A stretch of 51,684 bases of DNA from Deltaproteobacteria bacterium (GCA_024102635.1 JAGFJO010000142.1:1-51684); one strand, 5' to 3'; positions 34,045 to 43,812 are shown, counted from the stretch's first letter. Notes: a model not told the origin generated them from the letters alone. Numbers and translations are program-made.

Positions 34045-34075
34045 CCGCCCCGCTTCGATGGGCGAAGCAGGGCGG
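34045..34075 (-). terminator. Hairpin after the collagen-like gene
   Basis: CCGCCC-C-GCTTCG and CGAAGC-A-GGGCGG pair over 12 bp with one mismatch and a 5-nt loop, 6 bp after the stop. No U-tract follows on the minus strand, so terminator function is likely but not certain. Confidence 0.6.
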
Positions 34076-34081
34076 TGGTGC

Positions 34082-34807
34082 CTATCCAAGGCAGCTCATA
34101 GTACAGCGTACACCACAATAGTTGGTTCCGCCCATTCTGCGTGCATGAAGAGTGAAGAGTAAACCTCGACGATCGATGTCACACACACAATCGCCAGTTC
34201 CCTCATATCGGCTTCGAACTAGAGCACAGAATCTTGCGCTTACAGTTTGGGTGCTGATAGATGCCTCCCCCCTTCCATAGGCAAGTGTTACATCCTGGTC
34301 AGGGAGAATTTGAATAAGCTCTAGACCTGAGGTGCCTTGCGGACCGGCCGGCCCCTGAAGACCCTGCGGCCCAATATCACCTTTAGGGCCTTGTGGGCCG
34401 ACCGGGCCTCGCTCACCTTGCAACCCCGCGGGCCCTTGAGGTCCGGGCACTCCTTGTGCTCCTTGATCGCCTTTCGATCCTACCTCTCCTTTGTCTCCCT
34501 TTTCTCCGCGAGGTCCCGCTGCTCCCTGCGGGCCGATTGGCCCTGGCTCTCCCCTTTCTCCTTTCAATAGTGAGTTAGCGCCTAGAGCTTTGACCTCCTC
34601 GAATGAATTGAAGAGCAAATCTGTCCGTGCTTGTTCAACCCGTGCGTTTATCTCAAGCTCTTTGATTTTTTCGTCCTGTTTCTTATTTATCCGGCTCGCC
34701 TTAAGAGCAACTTTTACCGCCTTATTATCGGCGCTTTCGGCAATCGCCGAGTTGGCCAAGGATAGGACGAAAAGGGATAAGATCGTCATCATAAATTTTC
34801 GATTCAT
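34082..34807 (-). CDS. Exported collagen-like protein
   Basis: The start at 34807 ([13 protein letters not shown]) is chosen because GGAG lies six bases upstream and a signal peptide follows at once, ending near NSAIA. The product has 241 residues: signal peptide, a Lys/Glu-rich predicted coiled coil (about 30-75), then 26 uninterrupted Gly-X-Y triplets (about 83-160) rich in GPQ, GPA and GER/GEK. A C-terminal domain of about 80 residues has six Cys ([18 protein letters not shown]). Bacterial proteins of this kind form trimeric triple helices on the surface. No anchor is visible. Confidence 0.88.
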   Translation of the reverse strand: MNRKFMMTILSLFVLSLANSAIAESADNKAVKVALKASRINKKQDEKIKELEINARVEQARTDLLFNSFEEVKALGANSLLKGERGEPGPIGPQGAAGPRGEKGDKGEVGSKGDQGAQGVPGPQGPAGLQGERGPVGPQGPKGDIGPQGLQGPAGPQGTSGLELIQILPDQDVTLAYGRGEASISTQTVSARFCALVRSRYEGTGDCVCDIDRRGLLFTLHARRMGGTNYCGVRCTMSCLG

Positions 34808-34958
34808 CTGATTCTCCATTGTTTAATTAGAGCTCCTTCTTGGGCCGCTTTCATAAAGAGGCCAACGGTACCGCGGAGCAATGGCCTGCTTACGGCAAGG
34901 CCGCTCTTATATTCGGCGATATGAGATGAAAGTTTCCTCTTATGAGAAGATTGATGGA

Positions 34959-34986
34959 GCGCCGGTTTGAGAGGCCATCCCGGCGC
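34959..34986 (-). terminator. Hairpin directly after the HDOD gene
   Basis: GCGCCGG (34959-34965) and CCGGCGC (34980-34986) form a 7-bp GC stem that begins at the base after the TAA stop. The downstream tail TCCATCAATCTTCTC is only weakly U-rich. Confidence 0.55.
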
Positions 34987-36468
34987 TTAACGCCTATAAA
35001 CTATATTCAAGACATCCATCAATGAAATGCGAACAGCATGAAAGTAAAGAATAGGGTCGCGATCAGTACTCTCAAAGTATTCACTCTGAAGTTCCAGGTA
35101 CAAGACCCCTTGTGGCTTAATGCTGCCTAGGCCGCCGCACAACTGAATCTTCTTACCGCCGTCCACAGAGATCCCTTGCTGCATGATGGGAACAGCAGAA
35201 TCTAGTGAAGTGGTTATTAGGTTGTTTTGATGAAGCTTGAAACTTTGATAGGCAGATAGCGCCTTTTCTCCGACTCTGAGGGCCGGCTTAAGCATCAGAT
35301 TGCGCTCATCCAGGAGATAAAAACATCCGCAACCGAAACCGGCTGCCGGAATTACCTGCTCCACTAGAGCCCTAAGAGCGGGTACTGATGCCTGCGGCTC
35401 GTTTTCTAATAGCGAATAAACGCTCTCGAACTTCGCTGCCAACTGAGGGGCACATCTTGAAACATAGGGATTGGCCTGCAACAGTAACTTGCCTCTTGGA
35501 GGTTGCTCACTCTCTGTTCGTTTTCTGGGGATAAGAGCCGGCTTAAAATGGGGAAGCTCCTCACTTTCATATCGCTCTATGCTCGTCTCAATGCGCTCAG
35601 TCAGCGTTTGAGCAAGATCACCGCCAAAGACCTTCTTTACCTTCTCCTCGGCAGCGTGCCAGGCGTCCTCGGCACCGGGGTGGTTCTCGGGATCATTTGC
35701 GCAGGCGAACAGCTCGGCCAGCTCACATACCTCTAGCAATCCGACCTTCGTATGCTCGCTTGAGGCGCCAACAACGTTGTTCGGCGTAGGCCGCAGGATC
35801 TGGCGTATCTCATTCGTAATTCCCCACTGCGCTGCAAAGCGCATTGCTATATCCAAAGTGGAGAGACCGAGGATTTTTTCAATTTCGGCTTCTATTGAAG
35901 AGGCCCCTTTCTTTTGCGCGCGCATCGCGCGGCGGTACTGCTCGGGATAATTCCAAGCGACATAATTCAGCCCTAGCTGGCGAAAGAGCGCAGCGGAATA
36001 CGCGTCCGATGCCGGCAGATCAATTCTCTCCGCCATAGCCTCGGCACTCTGAGAGCATATAATCGTATGTTGCAGCCGCAAACTTTGAGCCGGAGACATA
36101 GTTCGCAGCCGATGAATAGATATATCGCCTTCAGTGACGTCAAAAAGCGCCACTAGCGCGCTCTCATCCAGCTCTCTTATACCGTCCTCAGGAGAGATTG
36201 AAGATGCATTGGAAACGAAGCGCTTTAGATTCTTTACAGAGTATATGAAGAGAGCAGGATCGCATTTAAGATCGGTGATAAGACTCTCGCGATCATCGCG
36301 ATAAGCGCCTGCCTTAAGCTTTCGCTTAAGCTCTCCGAGTATTTTCGGATTTGCCGGTAGCCCGCCGCGATTCAGATGATCAAGTGTGCTGCCGCTTCTG
36401 CGATCGTTAGAAGGCGCTCTTGCAACTCCAATTGTCCTTTCCGCGGTGGGCGGCTCATATCTGAACAT
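34987..36468 (-). CDS. HDOD-domain protein
   Basis: A protein of 493 residues with no signal peptide. The N-terminal half (about 35-245) resembles the HDOD domain: GLPANPKILGELKRKL, DPALFIYSVKNLKRF, and a helix-rich core with AALFRQLGLNYVAWNYPEQY. HDOD proteins are signalling relatives of HD hydrolases, often lacking catalytic residues. The C-terminal part (VPALRALVEQVIPAAGFGCGCFYLLDE) resembles a GAF-like sensor. A role in signalling, possibly motility, is inference from the family and the nearby flagellar operon. Confidence 0.7.
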   Translation of the reverse strand: MFRYEPPTAERTIGVARAPSNDRRSGSTLDHLNRGGLPANPKILGELKRKLKAGAYRDDRESLITDLKCDPALFIYSVKNLKRFVSNASSISPEDGIRELDESALVALFDVTEGDISIHRLRTMSPAQSLRLQHTIICSQSAEAMAERIDLPASDAYSAALFRQLGLNYVAWNYPEQYRRAMRAQKKGASSIEAEIEKILGLSTLDIAMRFAAQWGITNEIRQILRPTPNNVVGASSEHTKVGLLEVCELAELFACANDPENHPGAEDAWHAAEEKVKKVFGGDLAQTLTERIETSIERYESEELPHFKPALIPRKRTESEQPPRGKLLLQANPYVSRCAPQLAAKFESVYSLLENEPQASVPALRALVEQVIPAAGFGCGCFYLLDERNLMLKPALRVGEKALSAYQSFKLHQNNLITTSLDSAVPIMQQGISVDGGKKIQLCGGLGSIKPQGVLYLELQSEYFESTDRDPILYFHAVRISLMDVLNIVYRR

Positions 36469-36579
36469 CGCCTACCCTCACCAAAGCTTGATGCCTTATC
36501 GATATATATCGGCGTCTGCAGCAACGTGCTTTAATGCCCCACTGGTTTTGCGGGTTATTTCGGCAGCTTGAGCCAAAAA

Positions 36580-36954
36580 TTAGAATTGCCCGGTGCTCAA
36601 TAGCACCAACGTACAAGCCTCTAAGGGTTCAATTCCAGCGGACTTTAACCTCTCTCCGAGATCTCTGTTCTCCGCTCCGGGGTTAAATATGACCCTCTTG
36701 GGATGAAGTTTAACGAGAGCGTCAGCCATTTTTTGCGAAATCTCGCTCCGAACGTACATAGTGACAGTGTCAACTTTGCGTGCGCTGTTTATTAGTTCAT
36801 CAATGTTAGCGGCACACTCTATTCCCTCTATAATCTCTAGGCGGGGATGAATAGGAATTACGCTATGTCCATGCTCCCGCAGCATCTTAAACGCTTTGTA
36901 AGAATAACGGTCATGCTTATCGGAGGCGCCGATGATCGCTACTGTCTCTTCCAT
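36580..36954 (-). CDS. CoA-binding domain protein
   Basis: A protein of 124 residues forming one Rossmann-like CoA-binding domain. The N-terminal VAIIGASDKHDRYSYKAFKML, the HSVIPIHPR strand and VIFNPGAENRDL match the YccU-type family. The function of such small stand-alone proteins is not established; CoA or nucleotide binding is the family expectation. It lies between the HDOD gene and an unknown gene on the same strand, with gaps of over 100 bp on both sides. Confidence 0.85.
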   Translation of the reverse strand: MEETVAIIGASDKHDRYSYKAFKMLREHGHSVIPIHPRLEIIEGIECAANIDELINSARKVDTVTMYVRSEISQKMADALVKLHPKRVIFNPGAENRDLGERLKSAGIEPLEACTLVLLSTGQF

Positions 36955-37068
36955 GGATCAATAATAACGAATTCAAATCAGTGCGCCAGTCGCTCTACAG
37001 TATCCAACGGCGGCGAAACGAACACCAGATCGTGCGCGTGGAAAGCAGGAATGATTGCAAATTCGCTG

Positions 37069-37548
37069 CTATACAGGTTGCGGGCGGTGAGTACCGGCTT
37101 CGCCGGCCAGAACCAGCACCGCATTGCAGGCCAGCTCTATACATAAAAGGTCTCTCGGCCCGAGCTTGATACGGCGGCGCTCTTCCTCGCTGCGCCCTGT
37201 GACTATTCTAAGCCAGCAGGTCTCTTCACCGCTCAGCCGCCCTTGCTGTCCGCGCGGTTTATCCCTGTAAAGTTTGACTAAAGTGTCTGATTCTGCGCTG
37301 CCCTCGCCTGCCTGCAGAATCACATTCTCGTCCAGTGACTCTACGCCATATAGAAAGGCCCGAGTTGTTGCCCATAATCCGCCGACCGCATCGAGGGGTA
37401 TGAGCATATTTAAAAATCCTGGTGAATTAGGCTGCTCTACTCCATCGACGATAGGAGTATAGTAAAATCTGAGCCCTTGACTTTCCGGTATCAGTTGGAG
37501 ACGTCCGAATGATTTATTGATTGAAAATGTAATACCACCTAGATACAT
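37069..37548 (-). CDS. Unknown protein
   Basis: The ATG at 37548 (MYLGGITFSINKSFGRL) is preceded by AAAGG at ten bases and is preferred to a TTG at 37569. The product has 159 residues and looks beta-rich (LQLIPESQGLRFYYTPIVDG), with a charged Arg/Glu-rich segment (TGRSEEERRRIKLGPRD) near the C-terminus. No signal peptide, membrane segment or known family. It lies 237 bp downstream of the coupling-ATPase gene on the same strand. Confidence 0.55.
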   Translation of the reverse strand: MYLGGITFSINKSFGRLQLIPESQGLRFYYTPIVDGVEQPNSPGFLNMLIPLDAVGGLWATTRAFLYGVESLDENVILQAGEGSAESDTLVKLYRDKPRGQQGRLSGEETCWLRIVTGRSEEERRRIKLGPRDLLCIELACNAVLVLAGEAGTHRPQPV

Positions 37549-37806
37549 AACCTTAATACCTTTCTTCAAAACTCAAACATAAAGACGCCGGCAAGGTGGA
37601 CTCAAGCAAACAGTATTAAAATATCGTACCGCTCGTTCTACCTTCCGGATCTGCTGCAGCTAACGCCGCTCTCTCCCTGTAACACCTTAGAATTTCTAAC
37701 ATGCCAATGCTATATTATTTCCCACATAGTTTCAAAAATTTAATTCGTAGCCTTGCGCATTAGTGGTAAAATTGCCCTCGCTTTACCATAAAACACCGTT
37801 CCTTAA

Positions 37807-39927
37807 CTATTTGGCCAGTTTAAATTTACCGCTCGGCGGAGACTTCTTGTCGCCTTTTTTTGCCTCCTCAGATGACGGTTCGCTCTCCCCCGCTTTCTTA
37901 ATGGCGGTAACGGTTCCCCTTCCGCGCCCCATGCGTGATAGCAGATTGATTTTGAACGGACTCGAGCTCCCTTCTCCTTCTGATGCAGGCGTGCCGGCTG
38001 ACGATACGGCTTCCCCTCTCTTTTCGGCAGCTTGTTGAGGGAGTTGACTAGGCGCCTGCGGCGCGGAAGGTTTCTCGCGTTGGGCAAACTTGGCATTTGT
38101 CTCCAACTGCTCTTGTGACAGGATTCTTTCGTCCACCCAGTCTGCAAGCCCGATTTCGTCGTTCTCATAGCGCTCAAGCCTTACGAGAAACTCGCGGCCT
38201 TCCCAGGTATCCGGAAGCTCGGAATTGAACCAGAAGCACCGTCCTTTGACTATCTTTCCGTTGCCTAGATCAAACCAAGCGAGACCTTTCTCAGCGGACA
38301 TCTCGTGCTTCAGCTCCTCTGAACTGACGAGATCTTCTTCGTCCTCGGATATGCTCACGGTTTGCGAGTGTCCGGCGGTTCTCTTCCCCTGCATATCAAG
38401 GGTACCCCGCAGAATATTGCTCTGATGGCCCGTGGTGATCCCGGCGCCCAGGGACCGCTTGGTGGTATTTACCTTGCCTATCCATTCGGCCATATCCATT
38501 GCGGTGCGATTGTCGCCGATTCTCATCATGACCTTGAGATTTACGTTGGCCATCACCCGTTCATAAAAAGCCTCGCTTAGGCCAATCGCTTGATCGGTAA
38601 GACCTCCGGTTGACTGAGCCCCGAAAAGGAGAGCAAAGCGCCCCTTCCGAGCAAGCTCAAACAGATTCGCCCAGGTTGGTCCAAAGGTGGAGGATCCCTC
38701 GTCGATTACGACCAGATGAGGGTCTTCTAAGTTATATATACGCGATGAGGTGATCTCACCGATCGATACTTCAAGGTCTTCTCTAAAGACCTTGACCATT
38801 CGTGCGGCGCTTTCAGCTTCCTCCAGTCTCGGCAACATGAAATAAATAATCTTTCCACGAAGAATAGCGTCGGTTAAAACAAGGTCGCTGTAGGTTGTAC
38901 AGAATATCTGCCCTGTCTCTGAGCCTGAGATTGCGTGCAGTTCCGATGCAATTCCTCTCAGATTGTCGGTGATTCGGGTTGTGTCGAGCATGCCCTTGGC
39001 GGTTCGATAGCTGGATGCAAGGTGCCCCAGCTCTACCATTGCTTGCCGCGCTCCGATCTTATGCAGCATGTTGCGAAGCTGAGGATAAGCTATGTTGAAA
39101 GCGGAAAGAGCAACCGCTATGTCGCGCATGGACCAAGCCAAACCGAAGCTCTCCATGGCGCGCACCATTCGATAAATTGAATCGGCCGCTAAGCGATCAT
39201 AATGCTTGGTGGTGCTTTGATCGGATGTCGGGGGAAGTCCGGCTCGCAGCACCTTACGCGCCTTCACGTCTGGCCTCTGGTTTGTGAGCACAAAATTGTA
39301 TGCGTGCACGCTGTCGAACGGATCGACGACTATTAGGTCCTCTATCCTACCGGTAACTAGCGCCATTAATATAATGTGCGCCAGTGTGCCGGAATCACGC
39401 TTGGCATCAATAAAGGTGCAGCCACTTGCCCGTCCGCGCGCCATCTGTTGAAAGATCAGCGACTCAAGCCAAAGGGTCTTTCCAACGCCGGTCTTGGCGA
39501 AGACGCACCCGTGCGTGCAGATCTCATCCTCGTCTACCCACAGAGGTTCGCCGGTATCTAATTCAAATCCGACCAGATACTTGTCGATTACCTTCTTCCC
39601 CTTGCTGCGCGCCTCCTGCAGGGCATCCTGAAAACAGTCACGTTGAGGAGGCATCCCGAGCACCGGCCGGCCGCCCCGTAAGGCCCTCTCGGCCTTGCGC
39701 TTCGCTTCCAGCGAGTACTGCCGCGCCAGAGTTTTAGTGGTGCCGTTGAATGCAAGCGCTGGAAGCGCCCCCAGGCCGAAGAGCATCATCGGGTCAATGC
39801 CGTTCAATGCCGGTGTGGCCGCAAGCCCCAGCGTACCGAGAGCGGTCATCAAGCTCGAATTGATGGCGCTGCGCCGCTCTTCGCGCCGCTTCTGGCTATA
39901 ATCTATCCGTTGATACTTCCTTGCCAT
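37807..39927 (-). CDS. VirD4/DotL-type coupling ATPase
   Basis: A protein of 706 residues. Two short hydrophobic segments near the N-terminus (about 23-40 and 47-60) anchor it. Walker A AKTGVGKT is at 144-151, an Asp in TFIDAKRDSG follows, Walker B VVIDE is at 406-410, and a sensor Gln is in LLFGAQST (438). The domain order and DAKRD motif fit the TraG/VirD4/TraD coupling-protein superfamily, which brings substrates to type IV secretion or conjugation machines. The C-terminal 100 residues are Pro/Ser/Lys-rich and probably disordered. It begins 2 bp after the 692-residue membrane gene, so the two form a unit. No other type IV genes lie in the window. Confidence 0.82.
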   Translation of the reverse strand: MARKYQRIDYSQKRREERRSAINSSLMTALGTLGLAATPALNGIDPMMLFGLGALPALAFNGTTKTLARQYSLEAKRKAERALRGGRPVLGMPPQRDCFQDALQEARSKGKKVIDKYLVGFELDTGEPLWVDEDEICTHGCVFAKTGVGKTLWLESLIFQQMARGRASGCTFIDAKRDSGTLAHIILMALVTGRIEDLIVVDPFDSVHAYNFVLTNQRPDVKARKVLRAGLPPTSDQSTTKHYDRLAADSIYRMVRAMESFGLAWSMRDIAVALSAFNIAYPQLRNMLHKIGARQAMVELGHLASSYRTAKGMLDTTRITDNLRGIASELHAISGSETGQIFCTTYSDLVLTDAILRGKIIYFMLPRLEEAESAARMVKVFREDLEVSIGEITSSRIYNLEDPHLVVIDEGSSTFGPTWANLFELARKGRFALLFGAQSTGGLTDQAIGLSEAFYERVMANVNLKVMMRIGDNRTAMDMAEWIGKVNTTKRSLGAGITTGHQSNILRGTLDMQGKRTAGHSQTVSISEDEEDLVSSEELKHEMSAEKGLAWFDLGNGKIVKGRCFWFNSELPDTWEGREFLVRLERYENDEIGLADWVDERILSQEQLETNAKFAQREKPSAPQAPSQLPQQAAEKRGEAVSSAGTPASEGEGSSSPFKINLLSRMGRGRGTVTAIKKAGESEPSSEEAKKGDKKSPPSGKFKLAK

Positions 39928-39929
39928 TG

Positions 39930-42008
39930 CTAACCTACGTTTGCCGTCGAGGATGCTCCGCCATCGTCATCCACAGAATCGCTAATACCCCGAAGAAGCC
40001 GTTCATAATCCTCAGGAGCTTCGGCCATTGTGGCGCCTTGAACCATCGTAAATAGATCCTGCCAACTCTTCCCCCAGCGTTCCTCTAAGCGAGTGGCTCT
40101 AAGAGGCACCATACCCGGGATTCCGAGCAGATTGAGATGATTTGCTCCTTGCGTGCCGGGATTGACTTTCAAAATAGCGTAGATGATCGAGGATTCGGGA
40201 ACTGAATAATCACCCACCCTGCGCCCCAGCCAGCCAAAGCTGTTAAGTACGATTCTCAGCGATGACCAGTCACGCGCTTCCTCGGGCTTGAGGCCGAATC
40301 TGCGGCATAACTGCTCGACCTCTTCATCTGAAAACGGTTTGAAGACTCGTGCATGAGCCGGTATGTGATTGCGGTCAAGCGCGTCATCTGACGAGCCGGT
40401 GGCTATGCGCAGCTTCTGGTCCTGAGTGACCGAGACAATAAGCTGCTCGAGCCGCCGGAGCATCGGAAGCGTGATAGCCCGACGCGCTAAACGTACAACA
40501 CTCGAAATCGGGACGAGAAATAGATTGCCGGGAGTGGAGTACGATCCGGACATAAAGGCAGGTTGCGCAGTCATAACGTTGTCGAAAATAAGCTGCAGCC
40601 ACTTAGCATGCACTTCTATCAATATACCGTGCATCTCAACCTCGTTGGCTACTCGCTCAAGGTCGTATGGACAGCTCATTAAAAGTTCGACCCACTGGCG
40701 CAATGCGCGAGTTTGTTCCGAGAGATCGACCGGAACCGTCACCGGTCCGAGTGCGCTGTATCGAGATCCGTATACCAGCGCCCTGCGTATATTTAACCGC
40801 GCATCGAAGTCATAGTCGCTGCCGTAACCTTCGGTAGAATGGAGTACCGAGCGCGCCGTTAGTTCGGGAAAAATGGACTTGCGCTGCCACCGCCCACCTT
40901 CAAACCCATAAGCCATGTATTTACCGGCTTCAAAGGCCAGCACCACAGTCGCAATTTGCTCCGGCGGCACAGTGGCTATATGGCGCCGCATATTTGGCGT
41001 CAGCACACGGTGACATGCTTTTTGAAGTTCGAACGCGAACCGTTTGCCGGCGGTAGAGAACTCCGGCTCGAACTTAAGCCCGCGCTTGTCAAAATGGCTC
41101 TCGATCTGATCCGCACTCCATTCTTCGCGATACATTGCATGCAGCTCTAGAACCCGGCGCAACGTGCAGAGAGTATTGTAGGGCAAACGTAGATCAGCAA
41201 TTTGAGGTTCAAGAAGCCCCTCTTCTTCCGGCTGCGCAACATGTGCCGGCCAGGTGGGATAAGCAAGCACAACACCTGCAAGCGAGAGGTTCGTCGAATT
41301 GGCAGCCCCATACTCTACAAGAAGTTTGCCTATGTCGGAATTCCTTGCCTCTGTGTCGGGCAGTTGCAGCGGGCAAGCGAGGCCGCGCACGTGTTTATTC
41401 GGTGCGCCGGATGGGGTTAAATTCTCTAGCCCTGCCCTAATACCCGAGTAGAAAAGGCGATTGTTCCCAGTTTCGCCTAAAATATCCGGAGCCGAGTGAA
41501 CTCGCCAAGATCTCCAGCCTCGATAAAAGGCGAATGCCATTACCACCAGCCAGAGGCGCCAGCTGGCGATCACGATAAATGAAGATCGTAAAAATCCCTT
41601 ATGAAAGGAGATGTACGCTCGAGAGATGCTTCCAAGAGAGCTTTCGCTGGAATCATTGCGTCTGGCAAATGAGTTGGCGCTCGCAAAGATGTGCGAACTA
41701 ATCATGTCGAATAGTGCCACCTCTCCCGCTGTACCGTGCCGAAGCAGCCAGTAGCGCGACTCAAGCTGACTCGAGCTAAGCTCACTTGCCCAGCCGGCGT
41801 TTTTGGAAAGCAGTTCACGGCGAGCTGTATCGACCTGAATTTGATAATTGTTGCCGAGAAAAAGAGAGGCAAAGGTTAGAAGCCCGGCTGCTCCAACACA
41901 GATGGCGAGAAGGAGTCCCTTAAATACTCGCCGAGCACGGTTCTTCTTAAGTAGCGCGAACTCGCTCTCGGTCTTTGACGCAAGTGGGTCACCGCTTAAT
42001 GAACTCAA
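39930..42008 (-). CDS. Large membrane protein paired with the coupling ATPase
   Basis: A protein of 692 residues with a TTG start preceded by GAGG. There are two transmembrane helices, at about 28-51 (GLLLAICVGAAGLLTFASLFLG) and about 140-160 (SFIVIASWRLWLVVMAFAFY), with an extracytoplasmic loop of about 90 residues between them. A large cytoplasmic domain (165-692) follows. I do not recognise the domain. Its position, immediately upstream of and nearly touching the coupling ATPase, suggests a partner in the same complex. A DotM/TrbA-like role is possible by analogy only and could not be confirmed from motifs. Confidence 0.7.
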   Translation of the reverse strand: MSSLSGDPLASKTESEFALLKKNRARRVFKGLLLAICVGAAGLLTFASLFLGNNYQIQVDTARRELLSKNAGWASELSSSQLESRYWLLRHGTAGEVALFDMISSHIFASANSFARRNDSSESSLGSISRAYISFHKGFLRSSFIVIASWRLWLVVMAFAFYRGWRSWRVHSAPDILGETGNNRLFYSGIRAGLENLTPSGAPNKHVRGLACPLQLPDTEARNSDIGKLLVEYGAANSTNLSLAGVVLAYPTWPAHVAQPEEEGLLEPQIADLRLPYNTLCTLRRVLELHAMYREEWSADQIESHFDKRGLKFEPEFSTAGKRFAFELQKACHRVLTPNMRRHIATVPPEQIATVVLAFEAGKYMAYGFEGGRWQRKSIFPELTARSVLHSTEGYGSDYDFDARLNIRRALVYGSRYSALGPVTVPVDLSEQTRALRQWVELLMSCPYDLERVANEVEMHGILIEVHAKWLQLIFDNVMTAQPAFMSGSYSTPGNLFLVPISSVVRLARRAITLPMLRRLEQLIVSVTQDQKLRIATGSSDDALDRNHIPAHARVFKPFSDEEVEQLCRRFGLKPEEARDWSSLRIVLNSFGWLGRRVGDYSVPESSIIYAILKVNPGTQGANHLNLLGIPGMVPLRATRLEERWGKSWQDLFTMVQGATMAEAPEDYERLLRGISDSVDDDGGASSTANVG

Positions 42009-42444
42009 GAGCCCTCGAACCTCTTAAAATACAACTAAAAAGAGCAACTTCTAAGTAAACCGTAATCCGAATCCCCACTCCAACTGCCGTTCAGTCCAGA
42101 ACGAGTAATCGAAGCGGCCTAGAACTTAAGAATTTCAACGCCTTATTGTAATCGATGGCGCCATCCAATACAAGAAAAAGCGCCGCTCAAGCCCTGCAAA
42201 TGGCAAAGAGCAGCCTTCTCGAAGGTATTATTATGGAAATTTCCTTAGAGGTTGCATATTTAGCGGCAGACAACAAAAACCCCCCGGTTTTGGCCTATCT
42301 TAGACCCATTTAACTTGGCCAGGGGCAGCCTGGCGGTGCCAATTCGCGGCTTATCACGGTGCAGTATCAGATATAAGTGGGTTGATGGATCATCGAGCCA
42401 ATGTTACCACTCTTAACAGATCGTAACCCTAAATTTGTCCTGAA
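42009..42444. other. 436-bp divergent intergenic region
   Basis: It separates the TTG start of the 692-residue gene from the GTG start of the sulfatase. It should carry two divergent promoters, but no convincing pair was seen. A short ORF at 42155-42313 is listed separately. The remaining sequence is AT-rich with no long inverted repeat. Confidence 0.5.
42155..42313 (+). CDS. Candidate 52-residue small protein
   Basis: An ATG-TAA frame too short for usual gene calling. The product begins MAPSNTRKSAAQALQMAKSS and continues with an amphipathic helical stretch (LLEGIIMEISLEVAYLAA) and the ending VLAYLRPI. The composition is protein-like, but there is no Shine-Dalgarno sequence and no family. 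It could equally be a chance frame in a regulatory gap. Confidence 0.3.
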   Translation: MAPSNTRKSAAQALQMAKSSLLEGIIMEISLEVAYLAADNKNPPVLAYLRPI

Positions 42445-43812
42445 GTGAACGGCACAGCTAAGCGGCTATCCATAGTTCTCATTGTACTAATCGCGGTTTC
42501 GGCAGGTTCCTACCTTTTGCTTGCTGATAGGCGGCCGGAGATCGTGCCGTCGGTAAAAGATTGCAGCGATTGTAACGTAGTCGTCATTTTAATTGACACA
42601 TTGAGGGCCGATCACCTTCCCTTCTATGGCTACAAGCTGGACACTGCGCCATTCCTTTCTGAGCTAGCTTCCAAGAGTGCAGTCTTTGAGCGCGCTTTCT
42701 CCGCCTCTTCATGGACTGCGCCGGCAGTAGCTTCGATGTTTACCTCTATGCTGCCGTCAGATCACGGAGTGATTACCGGTTTCATGGCTATTATGAGCCA
42801 TCGAAAGGCGAAGGCTAATCCTTCAATAAAGCTCAATCGCATTCCAGCCGGCGAAATTACTTTAGGAGAATACATGCGCGCCGCCGGCTATCAGACTATC
42901 GGCGTGGCGGACAATCTGAATATCGGAGATGAGATGGGCTTTTCCCGGGGATTCGAGCAGTTCACTATGTACCGCTATAAAGGGGCCGAAACGATAAACC
43001 GGACAGTGAACGAGTCTCTAAAGAAGATTTCGGCAGAGAAGCCATATTTTCTCTACCTGCATTACATGGATCCGCACGAACCTTACCACAGACGAAAGCC
43101 GTGGTATACCGAGTGCGTCGAAAAGACCGGCAAAAGCGGCAAAGAGAAGACGATATGCGCATACGACAGCGAGATTCGCTATTTGGATCAGCACATAGCG
43201 ACGTTGTTCGAAGAGCATCGCTGGTTAGAGAATTCTATCGTAATTATGCTTTCGGATCACGGAGAGGAGTTTTGGGATCACGGTAAGACGGGCCACGGGA
43301 AAACACTTTATACTGAGATGGTGCATGTGCCATTGATGCTCTATCACCCCAAGTGGCCGGCCAAAAGGATTGCACAAAATGTTCATATCATGGACGTCCT
43401 CCCTACCCTTGCCGAACTGCATGGACACCCTATCAGCCCTAAGTGGCAAGGAGAGAGTTTACTTCCTACCCTAAACGGGCTTTCACGCCATGAAGTTAGG
43501 CCTATCGTTAGTGAGCGGCTGCGCAGCACCAATAGCCGCCAGAATTGGTGGAAACGATCCGTGGTGCTGGGCGATTGGCATTTTATTCGCACTGAGAATC
43601 CGGAAAGAATAATCAGTAACGAACTCTTTGATCTGCTTAATGACTTCCGGGAAACATTCAACAAGTTCACCGAAGAATTAGCGCGCGCCGAGAAGCTGTC
43701 TGAGCTTCTGCCGACAGGGAGCGGCATGCCGGAAAATGCCTCCGATTCCGTGGAGGTCGAGACGGATCAAAAGCTACTCGATGACCTAAAGACTCTCGGC
43801 TACCTAGATTAA
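42445..43812 (+). CDS. Membrane-anchored sulfatase-family hydrolase
   Basis: A protein of 455 residues beginning at GTG. An N-terminal hydrophobic helix (about 8-26) anchors or exports it. VVVILIDTLRADHLPFYGY holds the first metal Asp (D51). The nucleophile region reads SASSWTAPAVASMFTS with Thr91 where sulfatases of the Cys/Ser-x-Pro-x-Arg type have Cys or Ser, so formylglycine is not expected. LSDHGEEFWDHGKTGHGKTL gives the remaining metal ligands. Members hydrolyse sulfate or phosphate esters; the substrate is unknown. It is convergent with the beta-barrel gene. Confidence 0.85.
   Translation: MNGTAKRLSIVLIVLIAVSAGSYLLLADRRPEIVPSVKDCSDCNVVVILIDTLRADHLPFYGYKLDTAPFLSELASKSAVFERAFSASSWTAPAVASMFTSMLPSDHGVITGFMAIMSHRKAKANPSIKLNRIPAGEITLGEYMRAAGYQTIGVADNLNIGDEMGFSRGFEQFTMYRYKGAETINRTVNESLKKISAEKPYFLYLHYMDPHEPYHRRKPWYTECVEKTGKSGKEKTICAYDSEIRYLDQHIATLFEEHRWLENSIVIMLSDHGEEFWDHGKTGHGKTLYTEMVHVPLMLYHPKWPAKRIAQNVHIMDVLPTLAELHGHPISPKWQGESLLPTLNGLSRHEVRPIVSERLRSTNSRQNWWKRSVVLGDWHFIRTENPERIISNELFDLLNDFRETFNKFTEELARAEKLSELLPTGSGMPENASDSVEVETDQKLLDDLKTLGYLD

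Noticed and set aside
39930..42008. Naming the 692-residue protein DotM/IcmP
   Set aside because: Position beside a coupling ATPase is suggestive, but no diagnostic motif was visible and the length is nearly twice that of DotM.
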